From contig CAJTZN010000038.1 in the NCBI GenBank assembly GCA_910584065.1, positions 1 through 39,967 of the forward strand: DNA of 39,967 bases. Direction: 5' to 3'. The notes beneath the pieces were generated by a model that did not search any database, had not been told where the DNA came from, and worked only from the letters and a program-made list of their open reading frames with translations. Of the stretch, positions 24,575 through 32,878 are shown in pieces (positions within the stretch are counted from its first letter, which is position 1; each line of letters starts with the position of its first letter). A program made the position numbers and the translations under genes. Source of the DNA: an uncultured Eubacterium sp. (GTDB lineage: Bacteria; Bacillota; Clostridia; Lachnospirales; Lachnospiraceae).

Positions 24575-24659
24575 TGGCAACAAAGCTGGCAACAACCGCG
24601 GAACAAACGTATCCGTGGCTGCATCATCTGCTTATATGCCGCATGATCTGCTTTTATAT
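24575..24659. promoter_or_regulatory. Direct repeats in the divergent control region upstream of argH
   Basis: The 293-base region 24467-24759 separates the minus-strand operon from argH. It holds two sets of direct repeats. TGGCAACAA occurs at 24575 and 24587, 12 bases apart. GCATCATCTGCTTATAT at 24621-24637 is repeated as GCATGATCTGCTTTTATAT at 24641-24659, 20 bases apart, ending just before the argH -35 box. A 20-base period puts both copies on the same DNA face, typical of a regulator binding as a dimer or tandem. The regulator is unknown. Confidence 0.45.
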
Positions 24660-24661
24660 CG

Positions 24662-24690
24662 TTGACTTCCCGCGGACACCATGTTACTAT
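24662..24690 (+). promoter_or_regulatory. Sigma-A promoter of argH
   Basis: TTGACT (24662-24667), a 17-base spacer and TACTAT (24685-24690). The leader that follows is about 60 bases long and begins with a small hairpin, GGTGT-CAAA-ACACC at 24697-24710. It is too short for a T-box. Confidence 0.7.
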
Positions 24691-24759
24691 TAAATAGGTG
24701 TCAAAACACCAAATACAAGCGCTGCCTTACGCGCGAAAAAAGAAATGAGGTTTTTGCTT

Positions 24760-26136
24760 ATGAAACTTTGGGGAGGACGTTTTACAAAGGAAACAGACCA
24801 GCTGGTGCACAATTTCAACGCTTCGATTTCCTTTGATCAGAAATTTTATAAACAGGACATACTGGGGAGCATCGCCCATGTCACCATGCTCGAAAAGCAG
24901 GGCATCCTGACAACGGATGAGAGAGATCAGATCATCGCCGGGTGCAATGGCATTTTAGAAGACATCGAAAATGGAACGCTCGCCATTACGGAAGAACACG
25001 AAGACATTCACAGCTTCGTGGAAGCGAACCTGATCGAGCGGATCGGGGAGCCGGGAAAGAAACTGCACACCGGGAGGAGCCGCAACGACCAGGTGGCGCT
25101 GGACATGAAACTGTATACGAGAGATGAGATCGTCGCCATCAACGACCTGCTAAAAGAACTGCTCGTGACGATCCACGAAATCATGAAAGCGCATACGACG
25201 ACATATATGCCCGGCTTTACCCATCTGCAGAAGGCGCAGCCGGTCACGCTCGCCCACCACTTCGGCGCGTACTTTGAAATGTTCCGCCGCGACCGCAGCC
25301 GTCTGCGGGATATCTACGACCGCATGAACTACTGTCCGCTCGGCGCAGGCGCGCTCGCCGGTACGACTTACCCGCTCGACCGGGAGGAAACCGCTTCCTT
25401 CCTGAACTTTGACGGCCCGACCCTGAATAGCATGGACTCGGTTTCCGACCGCGATTACCTGATCGAACTGCTCAGTGCCATGTCCATGATCATGATGCAC
25501 TTAAGCCGCTTCTGCGAAGAGATCATTGTTTGGAACTCCAACGAATACCAGTTTGTGGAGATAGACGATTCCTATTCCACGGGAAGCAGTATCATGCCGC
25601 AGAAAAAAAATCCCGACATCGCCGAGCTCGTGCGCGGGAAGACCGGACGCGTCTACGGCGCGCTGCTCTCCCTGCTGACGACGATGAAAGGACTTCCCCT
25701 CGCCTACAATAAGGACATGCAGGAGGATAAAGAATTGACATTTGACGCGATCGATACCGTAAAGGGCTGTCTTTCCCTCTTTACCGGCATGATCGCCACG
25801 ATGCGTTTCCACACGGAACATATGGAAGCCAGCGCCAAAAACGGATTTACGAACGCGACAGATGCCGCCGATTACCTCGTCAACCACGGAGTCCCGTTCC
25901 GCGATGCGCACGGCATCATCGGACAGCTCGTGCTGACCTGCATTGAAAAGGACATCTCGCTCGACGAACTTCCACTGGACGAATACAAAAAAATATCCCC
26001 CGTCTTTGAGGAGGATATTTATGAAGCCATTTCCATGAAAACGTGCGTCGACCGGCGGAACACGATTGGCGCCCCGGGCGAGCAGGCGATGAAACAGATC
26101 ATCGCCATGAATGAAACGTATTTAAAAGAAAGTTAA
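24760..26136 (+). CDS. argH: Argininosuccinate lyase
   Basis: A 458-residue protein starting at MKLWGGRF (24760), preceded by GAGG nine bases upstream; an ATG at 24745 lacks a ribosome site. It splits argininosuccinate into arginine and fumarate, the last step of arginine synthesis, in the cytoplasm as a homotetramer. Hallmarks are KLHTGRSRNDQ (101-111), the family signature GSSIMPQKKNPD (275-286) with the catalytic serine in the flexible loop, and normal family length. argG, its usual partner, is not next to it within this window. The stop codon overlaps the stop of the convergent S41 peptidase gene, leaving no room for a terminator between them. Confidence 0.98.
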   Translation: MKLWGGRFTKETDQLVHNFNASISFDQKFYKQDILGSIAHVTMLEKQGILTTDERDQIIAGCNGILEDIENGTLAITEEHEDIHSFVEANLIERIGEPGKKLHTGRSRNDQVALDMKLYTRDEIVAINDLLKELLVTIHEIMKAHTTTYMPGFTHLQKAQPVTLAHHFGAYFEMFRRDRSRLRDIYDRMNYCPLGAGALAGTTYPLDREETASFLNFDGPTLNSMDSVSDRDYLIELLSAMSMIMMHLSRFCEEIIVWNSNEYQFVEIDDSYSTGSSIMPQKKNPDIAELVRGKTGRVYGALLSLLTTMKGLPLAYNKDMQEDKELTFDAIDTVKGCLSLFTGMIATMRFHTEHMEASAKNGFTNATDAADYLVNHGVPFRDAHGIIGQLVLTCIEKDISLDELPLDEYKKISPVFEEDIYEAISMKTCVDRRNTIGAPGEQAMKQIIAMNETYLKES

Positions 26137-27476
26137 TGTCCGTTCAGGAGTTCCAACGCCCGCTGTAGCTGATTATCCTGACTCGCAGCATCCGTCTGAC
26201 CGGAATCTGCCCCCACGGAATCTGCCTTGCCCGCATCAGGCGATGCCTCGACCTCGATGTCCGGCGCAAGGCCTTTTTTGTGTATGCTGATACCTCCCGG
26301 CAGAAAATATTCCGCCGTCGTCAGTTTGATTCCCCCGCCGCAGGATCCCTCAAGCGAGAGCACGGTCTGGACAATGCCCTTGCCAAAACTCTGCGTACCG
26401 ACGAGCGTCGCGGCTTTTCTGGCCTGCAGTGTCCCGGCGAACACTTCCGACGCGCTTGCACTGTTTCCGTTGATGAGCACGGCGACCGGGCGGTCAAAAC
26501 TGGTGTCATCAGTGGAATGGTAAGTTTTGTCGCCCTCTTTTTTACTCTTCTCCGTGATCAGTTCACCTTTCGGCAGAATTTCATCCAGCATTTTGATCAC
26601 GGAATCCAGGGAACCGCCGCCATTGTCCCGCACGTCGATCACGAGCCCGCTCACATCGTCTTTCTTCATATTCTCGATAGCCGTCCCGAACTGCTCATCG
26701 GTCTCCTTATCAAATTCCGTAATCTTTATATATCCGACCGTTCCAAATTTCTTCGACGAAACCGAAACGACATCCACCTTTCCGCACACGACCTGCAGAT
26801 CCAGCAGTTCTTTCCCGTTCGGTGCACTTTGTCCTGAACCGTCCGGCGTATCCTGTCCTGCACCATCCGGCGCATCCTGTCCTGAACCGTCCGGCGCATC
26901 CTGTCCTGAACCGTCCGGCGCACCTTGTTCCGCACCGCTCACCGCGCGCTCCACCGTGATGGTGATCGTCCGCCCGTCGTTGCCTTCCTTTTTGATCATG
27001 GCGATCATCTCATCCATTGACATGTCGGCGACTTCCCGGCCGTCCACGCGCACGAAACGGTCGCCTTTCTCAATGCCAGCCGCCGCCGCGGGGCCGCCCG
27101 CGGAAACATCCTTTACGATGACGGCGCCGTCTTCCTCCTGCTTGAGGGAGACGCCGATGCCCACATAGGAACCGTTGATGCCGTTCATCAGCTCCTCGTA
27201 TTCCTCTTCGGTATAATACTGGGAATATTTGTCACCCAGTGCGCTCACCATCCCCTTCGCCGCGCCGTTCGCCAGTTCCTCGTCTTTTACTTCTCCCTGA
27301 TAATAGTCATCAATACACCGTTCGATCACTTTCGCCTTATCATGTACCTGCTGGGTAGCCGACCCCGATATATAGAGCTGGATGCCAAAATACCGGGCCC
27401 CGCTGATCACCCCGAGCAGGAGTGCCGCCCCGGCCAGCATCCCAAAAAGAAACCCTTTTCTTCGCTCCTGAGACAA
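26133..27476 (-). CDS. S41-family C-terminal processing peptidase with PDZ domain
   Basis: A 447-residue protease starting at a TTG codon (27476) with AAGGAAGTG upstream; the next ATG would cut into the membrane anchor. An N-terminal helix (about 9-30) anchors it outside the membrane. A PDZ domain (about 105-178) is followed by four degenerate eight-residue Gly/Asp/Pro-rich repeats and then the S41 core. The catalytic Ser341 in NGNSASASE, Lys366 in QSFGKG and Gln370 keep the spacing of CtpB-type Ser-Lys-Gln triads. Such peptidases trim or destroy secreted proteins, including cell-wall hydrolases and sporulation factors. It is 22 bases downstream of the M23 peptidase gene, which suggests it may control that hydrolase (inference). 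Confidence 0.93.
   Translation of the reverse strand: MSQERRKGFLFGMLAGAALLLGVISGARYFGIQLYISGSATQQVHDKAKVIERCIDDYYQGEVKDEELANGAAKGMVSALGDKYSQYYTEEEYEELMNGINGSYVGIGVSLKQEEDGAVIVKDVSAGGPAAAAGIEKGDRFVRVDGREVADMSMDEMIAMIKKEGNDGRTITITVERAVSGAEQGAPDGSGQDAPDGSGQDAPDGAGQDTPDGSGQSAPNGKELLDLQVVCGKVDVVSVSSKKFGTVGYIKITEFDKETDEQFGTAIENMKKDDVSGLVIDVRDNGGGSLDSVIKMLDEILPKGELITEKSKKEGDKTYHSTDDTSFDRPVAVLINGNSASASEVFAGTLQARKAATLVGTQSFGKGIVQTVLSLEGSCGGGIKLTTAEYFLPGGISIHKKGLAPDIEVEASPDAGKADSVGADSGQTDAASQDNQLQRALELLNGH
26833..26928 (-). repeat. Four tandem 24-bp in-frame repeats in the S41 peptidase gene
   Basis: Units starting CCTGAACCGTCCGGCGCATC occupy 26833-26856, 26857-26880, 26881-26904 and 26905-26928, with one to a few base differences each. 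They encode DGSGQDAP-like octapeptides inserted between the PDZ domain and the protease core, where family members usually have a short loop. Confidence 0.9.
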
Positions 27477-27498
27477 AAAATCACTTCCTTCACAAATT

Positions 27499-28758
27499 CT
27501 ACACCTGGCTCACATAAATGAGCGGATCCACATATTCGCCGTTGATCGAAATGCCGAAATGCAGATGTGCCCCCGTCGAAATACCGGTGGATCCGACATA
27601 GGCGATCACATCCCCCTGTTTGACTTCCGTCCCCTCGCTGACAGCGAGCCGAGACGCGTGCATATAGACCGTATATAAACTATTTCCGTGATAGATCATC
27701 ACATGGTTTCCGGCGCTCGCACTGTATGTAGCCGTCACTACCGTACCGTCCGCCGACGCCACGATCGGCGCGCCCTCGGAAACCGCGATGTCGATGCCGT
27801 GATGCTCCGTACTCGCCCCCTGCGTCGGACTCGTGCGGCTGCCGAAGCGGGACGAGATCCTCCCCTGTTCCTGGAGCGGCCAGCGAAGCTGTCCGGTATT
27901 GGCATACGAATTCCCCGCAGGCTGTGCCGCGGAAGGCTGCGACGCGCCGCCGGCTGCCGCTCTCTGCTCGGCCTCCTGCTTCGCGATCTTCTCCTGCTTC
28001 TCCCGCAGCAGGTTTTCCACTTCCTGCTCCTGTTTTGCCACCTGATCCTGGAAATTCTGCACTTTTTCGTCCGTATAGGAAATGGCGTTGTCGAGTTTCC
28101 CCATTTCCTCCTTTTTGCCAGCTTTCAATTCCTTTAACGCGGCCTTATCCGCAACCGCCTCTTCCCTGAGCGCCGCGATCTCCCCGGCCTTCGCCCGCAT
28201 CCTCGTCTGCTTCTTCTCCACATCCTCCTTTGTCTTCACGAACTGGGAAAACAGGTTCGCGTCATACTGGGAAATCTTCTCGATGTACTCGGAACGGTTC
28301 AGCAGGTCCCCGAGGCTCTTCGCGCTGAAAATGACATCCATATAATCTTCATTGCCATTTTCATACATATATCTTATTCGTTTTCTCATCGTTTCATACT
28401 GCTCTTTTTCCACATTCTCGGCAGCTTCCACTTCCGCCTCCAGCTGTTTCAGCTCCTTGTGGGCGGCATCCACCTGTTTTTCCAGCGATGAGAGCGTTTC
28501 CGTTACTTTCTCGATCTTTTTATCGACCTTCTCCACATACTGGGCAATATCTTCCTTACTGTTCTCCAGCTCGGCAATCTCCTTCTCCAGTTCTTTGACA
28601 TGCTTTTCCGCCTTCTGTTTCGCCTCCTCGGCCTTCTGGATCTTCTCGTCAAGCTCCGACGTTTCCGCCACCGCGCTCGGCCGGAACAGAAAAAAACCGC
28701 ACAGCATGCCGGCGGTCAAAACAGCGCTGACTGCCAGCCGCACTATCCTTCTTTTCAT
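27499..28758 (-). CDS. EnvC/CwlO-like murein hydrolase: coiled coil plus M23 peptidase domain
   Basis: A 419-residue secreted protein with a signal peptide (about 1-31). Residues about 33-265 are rich in Lys/Glu/Leu heptads and predict a long coiled coil, split by a segment containing RIRYMYENG. After a short Ala/Gln/Pro linker comes a LytM/M23 domain with HHGID (His320, Asp324 region) and HLHF (398-401), which hold the zinc ligands, so the enzyme should be active. In this family the coiled coil docks onto FtsX and FtsEX ATPase cycling activates peptidoglycan cleavage. Its gene follows ftsX by 15 bases, fitting that model. The equivalents are PcsB or CwlO (NlpC/P60 or CHAP type) in other Firmicutes; here the catalytic domain is M23. 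Confidence 0.93.
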   Translation of the reverse strand: MKRRIVRLAVSAVLTAGMLCGFFLFRPSAVAETSELDEKIQKAEEAKQKAEKHVKELEKEIAELENSKEDIAQYVEKVDKKIEKVTETLSSLEKQVDAAHKELKQLEAEVEAAENVEKEQYETMRKRIRYMYENGNEDYMDVIFSAKSLGDLLNRSEYIEKISQYDANLFSQFVKTKEDVEKKQTRMRAKAGEIAALREEAVADKAALKELKAGKKEEMGKLDNAISYTDEKVQNFQDQVAKQEQEVENLLREKQEKIAKQEAEQRAAAGGASQPSAAQPAGNSYANTGQLRWPLQEQGRISSRFGSRTSPTQGASTEHHGIDIAVSEGAPIVASADGTVVTATYSASAGNHVMIYHGNSLYTVYMHASRLAVSEGTEVKQGDVIAYVGSTGISTGAHLHFGISINGEYVDPLIYVSQV

Positions 28759-28773
28759 ATGTTCCCTCCATTC

Positions 28774-29685
28774 TCATACGTTCAAATGCTTTCGAACCGT
28801 GACAAAGCTGCCGATAAAACCGATCCCTATGCCGATCAGCAGACAGACCGGAATGAGCATCTGAAACACCTGCGCCGCCCCGAGAAAATCGAGCCACCCC
28901 GAGATCACCTCGAAACGGGTTTTGATATATTGTATGATCGTATTATAACTAAAAAACAGGATCACGAGCGGGATCAGCGCGCCAACCAGGCCGATCACTA
29001 CCCCCTCTACGATAAATGGCGCCCGGATAAAAAAGTCGGAAGCCCCCATCAGCCGCATGATCTCAATCTCGCTCCGGCGCACCGTAATACCGGTGGAAAT
29101 GGTGGAGTTAATGAGAAATACCGATACGGCCAGCAAAATGCCAATGATGGCAATCGAAACGTAACTGACGAGAAGATTGGCGTTTTCGAGATTTTTCGCC
29201 GTCTCATCGGAACGTTTCACCGTCCTGACTCCCTCGATCCCCTTCACATATTCCGCCACCTCCTGCTGGTCGGAAATATCCTTTAAAAACACCTGATACG
29301 AGGCGGAATTTTCCAACGGGTTGTCCGTGCCGAAGCTGTCCACCAGTTCCGTATTATCACTGAAATTTTCCCGCACAAACTTCTCCCACGCCTCCTGTGC
29401 CGAAATGAACTCGATATGATCCACCTCTTCGCGGAAGCGGATGGCCTCGCCGATGGAATCGATCTGCTCCTGCGAGATCCCATCGTCAAAAAATACGGTA
29501 ACTCCGACCGTCGTTTCCACTTCCTTGATCATATGCTGAAAATTGCTGACGATAAAATAAAACAGGCCAAACAGAAAGAGGCACGCCGCGATCGTTCCGA
29601 TCGACGCCAGCGTGAACATCTGGTTCTTTCTCAGGCTCTTCATCCCCTGCCTGACACTGTAAACAAAAACACTAATCCCTCTCAT
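28774..29685 (-). CDS. ftsX: Cell-division ABC transporter membrane protein FtsX
   Basis: A 303-residue protein. The start MRGISVF at 29685 has AAGGTGG eight bases upstream, inside the end of ftsE; an ATG two codons earlier is too close to it. It has four membrane helices, with helix 1 near 22-45, an extracellular loop of about 110 residues (about 50-165) that in the family binds the hydrolase partner, and three C-terminal helices. The MRLMGAS motif before the third helix fits FtsX. It forms a complex with FtsE at the membrane and passes ATP-driven movement to a wall hydrolase, here most likely the adjacent M23 protein. It overlaps ftsE by 14 bases. Confidence 0.95.
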   Translation of the reverse strand: MRGISVFVYSVRQGMKSLRKNQMFTLASIGTIAACLFLFGLFYFIVSNFQHMIKEVETTVGVTVFFDDGISQEQIDSIGEAIRFREEVDHIEFISAQEAWEKFVRENFSDNTELVDSFGTDNPLENSASYQVFLKDISDQQEVAEYVKGIEGVRTVKRSDETAKNLENANLLVSYVSIAIIGILLAVSVFLINSTISTGITVRRSEIEIMRLMGASDFFIRAPFIVEGVVIGLVGALIPLVILFFSYNTIIQYIKTRFEVISGWLDFLGAAQVFQMLIPVCLLIGIGIGFIGSFVTVRKHLNV

Positions 29686-30385
29686 ATTCATATCCACCTT
29701 TTTTGTCATCGCGGATGATCTTCCCCTCTTCCAGCGTGACAACCCTCTTTTGCATGACGTCCACGATATCGTCATTGTGCGTGACAACGACGACCGTCGT
29801 TCCCATTTTATTTACCTCCTGCAAAAGCATCATAATATCCCATGCGTTCTGGGGGTCCAGATTTCCCGTGGGCTCATCCGCCAGAAGGATCGTCGGCTGG
29901 TTCACGAGCGCCCGTGCGATCGCCACACGCTGCTGCTCCCCGCCGGACAGTTCATCCGGAAACGCGTCGGCCTTATCCGTCAGACCGACGATTGTTAGCA
30001 TCGTCGTCACATTCCGTATGATCTCCCGCTTGCCCCGGCCGATGATCCTCTGGGCAAACGCCACGTTTTCAAATACCGTCCTGTCCTTCAACAGACGGAA
30101 GTCCTGAAACACAACGCCGATATTCCGGCGGTACAGCGGCACCTGCTTCCGCTTCAGCTTATTGACAAGCCGCCCGGCAATATGCAGTTTTCCCGAAGTC
30201 GGATCCAGTTCCTTCAAAAGCAGCTTGATAAATGTCGATTTACCGGAACCGCTCTTCCCCACGAGAAAGACAAACTCGCCGCTCTCGATGCGCAGCGTGA
30301 TATCTTTTAACGCCTCGGCGCCCGTCTGGTACTGCTTGCTCACATGATCCAGTGCTATGATTGGCAAACGCCTTTTATCCGTCAT
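29672..30385 (-). CDS. ftsE: Cell-division ATP-binding protein FtsE
   Basis: A 237-residue ATPase starting at MTDKRR (30385) with GGAGGGG upstream. Walker A GKSGSGKST, signature LSGGEQQR and Walker B LLADEPTGNLDP are all intact, and NIGVVFQDFRLL is typical of FtsE. It powers FtsX in the cytoplasm. The gene follows the CdaR-like regulator by 19 bases and overlaps ftsX. Confidence 0.96.
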   Translation of the reverse strand: MTDKRRLPIIALDHVSKQYQTGAEALKDITLRIESGEFVFLVGKSGSGKSTFIKLLLKELDPTSGKLHIAGRLVNKLKRKQVPLYRRNIGVVFQDFRLLKDRTVFENVAFAQRIIGRGKREIIRNVTTMLTIVGLTDKADAFPDELSGGEQQRVAIARALVNQPTILLADEPTGNLDPQNAWDIMMLLQEVNKMGTTVVVVTHNDDIVDVMQKRVVTLEEGKIIRDDKKGGYEYERD

Positions 30386-30404
30386 CGTCCCCTCCCGCCA
30401 TTGA

Positions 30405-31493
30405 TTAGTAATCAATAGACTCCAAATAATTCATATATTTCACGACCATCAGCGCGATCTTAAACGTGATCGCGTCGTCGAATACCCTCAAATCCAGCCC
30501 CGTACTCTTCTGCAGCTTATCCAGCCGGTAAACCAGCGTGTTCCGGTGAATGTAGAGCTGTCTTGAAGTTTCGGATACATTGAGGTTATTTTCAAAAAAT
30601 TTATTTACCGTCGTCAGCGTTTCCTCATCAAAATCATTGGGCGGCCGGTCGGAAAAAATTTCTTTGATAAACATTTTGCAAAGCGGCATCGGCAGCTGGT
30701 AAATCAGGCGGCCGATCCCCAGATTTCCATAGGCGATCACACGCTTGTCGCTGTAGAAGATCTTCCCCACGTCGAGCGCCATCTTTGCCTCTTTATACGA
30801 ACGGGATACTTCCTTCAGATCGTTTACCACCGTGCCAAACGCCACATGGACCCGCGACATCGCCTCGGTATTCAGCATATCGACGATGACCGCCGCCGTT
30901 TTCTCCAGATCCTCGATCTTTTCCTTGCCCCTCAGCTCCCTTACCAAAATGATGCTCTTCTCATCTACCGCCGTGATAAAATCCTGCGTCTGGGTGGCGA
31001 ACATGCTGCGCACCGTCTCCAGCGCGCCGTTGTCCTTTTCCTTATTCGTCTCAATCATAAATACGACCCGCTTCGCGTTCATCTCAATATGCAGTTTCTT
31101 TGCGCGGTTAAAAATATCCACCATCAAAAGATTATCCAACAATAGATTTTTGATAAAATTATCCTTATCGTACCTCTCCTTATACGCCACCAGAAGACCC
31201 TGAATCTGCAGAACGATCATCTTTCCGATCGTGTACGCGTCCTCAGAATCGCCGCGGACGACGACGATGTACTCCAGCTGGGTATCATCGTATATTTTGA
31301 AAAACTGACAGTCATGGAGTACCTGGCTGTCCGCCGGGGACTGGACGAAGCTGTGTCCATCCTCCTCGAATCCGGAAAAATCTTCTGAAGTGGCGGCCAA
31401 AACATTTCCCTCCGTATCCATCACACACAGATCCATTTTGGTAATCCCATGTACACCGTCCACCGTATTTTGTAAAATCTGATTTGAGATCAT
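30405..31493 (-). CDS. CdaR/PucR-family transcriptional regulator
   Basis: A 362-residue protein starting at MISNQI (31493), preceded by GGAGGGGG. The N-terminal 130 residues match the sugar-diacid recognition layout, beginning ISNQILQNTVDGVHG. A central GGDEF-like segment follows (about 135-270). The C-terminal PucR-type helix-turn-helix lies near residues 306-335: SETSRQLYIHRNTLVYRLDK. CdaR proteins in enterobacteria activate glucarate/glycerate use, but no diacid gene is present here. Its position as first gene of the ftsE-ftsX-hydrolase-peptidase unit suggests it acts on that unit or is simply co-transcribed; the ligand is unknown. It could also be autoregulatory. Confidence 0.88.
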   Translation of the reverse strand: MISNQILQNTVDGVHGITKMDLCVMDTEGNVLAATSEDFSGFEEDGHSFVQSPADSQVLHDCQFFKIYDDTQLEYIVVVRGDSEDAYTIGKMIVLQIQGLLVAYKERYDKDNFIKNLLLDNLLMVDIFNRAKKLHIEMNAKRVVFMIETNKEKDNGALETVRSMFATQTQDFITAVDEKSIILVRELRGKEKIEDLEKTAAVIVDMLNTEAMSRVHVAFGTVVNDLKEVSRSYKEAKMALDVGKIFYSDKRVIAYGNLGIGRLIYQLPMPLCKMFIKEIFSDRPPNDFDEETLTTVNKFFENNLNVSETSRQLYIHRNTLVYRLDKLQKSTGLDLRVFDDAITFKIALMVVKYMNYLESIDY

Positions 31494-31578
31494 AACATCC
31501 CCCTCCAACGCAAGTCTACTCCTGTCGCATTATAAGTTATTGTATCATTTTTCCGCCAAAAAGTAAAGGGCAGAAAAT

Positions 31579-31613
31579 AAAGGGAATACCCAATCCTCTC
31601 GGGTATTCCCTTT
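31579..31613 (-). terminator. Intrinsic terminator downstream of ugpC/msmX
   Basis: A perfect 13-bp inverted repeat, AAAGGGAATACCC (31579-31591) and GGGTATTCCCTTT (31601-31613), with a nine-base loop. On the minus strand it is followed by TTATTTT. It ends the ATPase transcript and separates it from the CdaR-led unit. Confidence 0.9.
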
Positions 31614-31633
31614 CTGTCAAAATCCTGATCCGA

Positions 31634-32746
31634 TCAGTTTGTGATCGTAACCTCTGTCTCTTTGTCGAACAGATGGATCTTTTCCGCGTCAAGCGCAATC
31701 TTGATCGTGTCTCCCGGACGGGCTGTCGTACGCGGATTTACACGTACCGTAATGTCTGTTCCCTCTACCGTAAAGTACAGGAATACCTCTGCTCCGAGCA
31801 TCTCGTATACTTTTACCGTCGCTTCGATCACCGTATCCGGGGACTTACTGATGAACGCCTCTTCGTCTTTGATGTCCTCCGGACGAATACCAAATGTGAC
31901 GATCTTATCCTCATAACCGCCTTCGATCAACTTCTTCGCTTTATTCTCCGGAAGCTTCACCGTATTCGAACCAAACGAGAGAAGTACGTCGGACCCGGAT
32001 ACTACGACTCTGGCGTCGATGAAGTTCATCTGCGGGGATCCAATAAATCCTGCTACGAAAAGGTTATTCGGCCGCATATACAGATCCAGCGGACTGTCTA
32101 CCTGCTGCACGATACCATCTTTCATAACAACGATCCTCGTACCGAGTGTCAATGCCTCCGTCTGGTCATGCGTTACGTATATGATCGTCGTTTCCAGTCT
32201 CTGATGAAGCTTCGAGATCTCAATACGCATCTGTACACGAAGTTTTGCATCCAAGTTGGAAAGCGGCTCATCCATGAGGAATACTTTCGGATCACGCACA
32301 ATGGCACGTCCCATCGCCACACGCTGTCTCTGACCACCGGACAAAGCCTTCGGCTTACGATCGAGCAAATGCTCAATATCAAGGATCTTAGCTGCCTCAT
32401 GTACTAAGCGGTCGATCTGGTCTTTCGCTACTTTTCTCAGCTTCAGACCGAACGCCATGTTGTCATATACCGACATATGTGGATACAATGCGTAGTTCTG
32501 GAATACCATCGCAATGTCTCTGTCCTTAGGCTCTACATCATTTACCAGCTTATCTCCAATCCAAAGCTCGCCGCTCGAAATCTCCTCCAATCCTGCGATC
32601 ATTCGAAGTGTGGTAGACTTACCGCATCCCGAAGGACCTACAAAAATGATAAACTCTTTATCCTCGATTTCAAGATTAAAGTCTTTTACCGCGTGAAAAC
32701 CGTTTGGATAAACTTTATTGATGTTTTTTAATGATAAACTAGCCAT
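31634..32746 (-). CDS. ugpC: Sugar ABC transporter ATP-binding protein, MsmX/UgpC type
   Basis: A 370-residue ATPase with GGAGGAACAG before ATG 32746. Walker A GPSGCGKST (37-45), FQNYALYPHM Q-loop, LSGGQRQR signature, FLMDEPLSNLDAKLR Walker B, and a C-terminal TOBE/OB regulatory region (about 240-365) are all present. No permease or binding-protein gene lies nearby, and the gene has its own terminator. In Bacillus and Streptococcus such lone MsmX/MsmK ATPases power several sugar importers; the same shared role is inferred here. The symbol follows common annotation and does not imply glycerol-3-phosphate uptake. Confidence 0.95.
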   Translation of the reverse strand: MASLSLKNINKVYPNGFHAVKDFNLEIEDKEFIIFVGPSGCGKSTTLRMIAGLEEISSGELWIGDKLVNDVEPKDRDIAMVFQNYALYPHMSVYDNMAFGLKLRKVAKDQIDRLVHEAAKILDIEHLLDRKPKALSGGQRQRVAMGRAIVRDPKVFLMDEPLSNLDAKLRVQMRIEISKLHQRLETTIIYVTHDQTEALTLGTRIVVMKDGIVQQVDSPLDLYMRPNNLFVAGFIGSPQMNFIDARVVVSGSDVLLSFGSNTVKLPENKAKKLIEGGYEDKIVTFGIRPEDIKDEEAFISKSPDTVIEATVKVYEMLGAEVFLYFTVEGTDITVRVNPRTTARPGDTIKIALDAEKIHLFDKETEVTITN

Positions 32747-32878
32747 TCTTACTGTTCCTCCCTGGAAATTATTTTTCTTTTTATTAAATACAATACTATT
32801 TTACACCACTTTGGGGAGAAACTCCATATCCAAATTATCTAAATAATTTCAAAATCTTTGTGAAAATTGCATAACCTG

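Noticed and set aside
24569..24600. T-box-like sequence (GGGGTGGCAAC ... ACCGCGG) upstream of argH
   Set aside because: The AGGGTGGNACCGCG core is interrupted by a direct repeat, the sequence lies upstream of the mapped promoter boxes, and there is no room for a stem I with a specifier loop.
32747..32878. Catabolite-repression (cre) site upstream of ugpC
   Set aside because: TGTGAAAATTGCA only loosely resembles the cre consensus and lacks the central CG.
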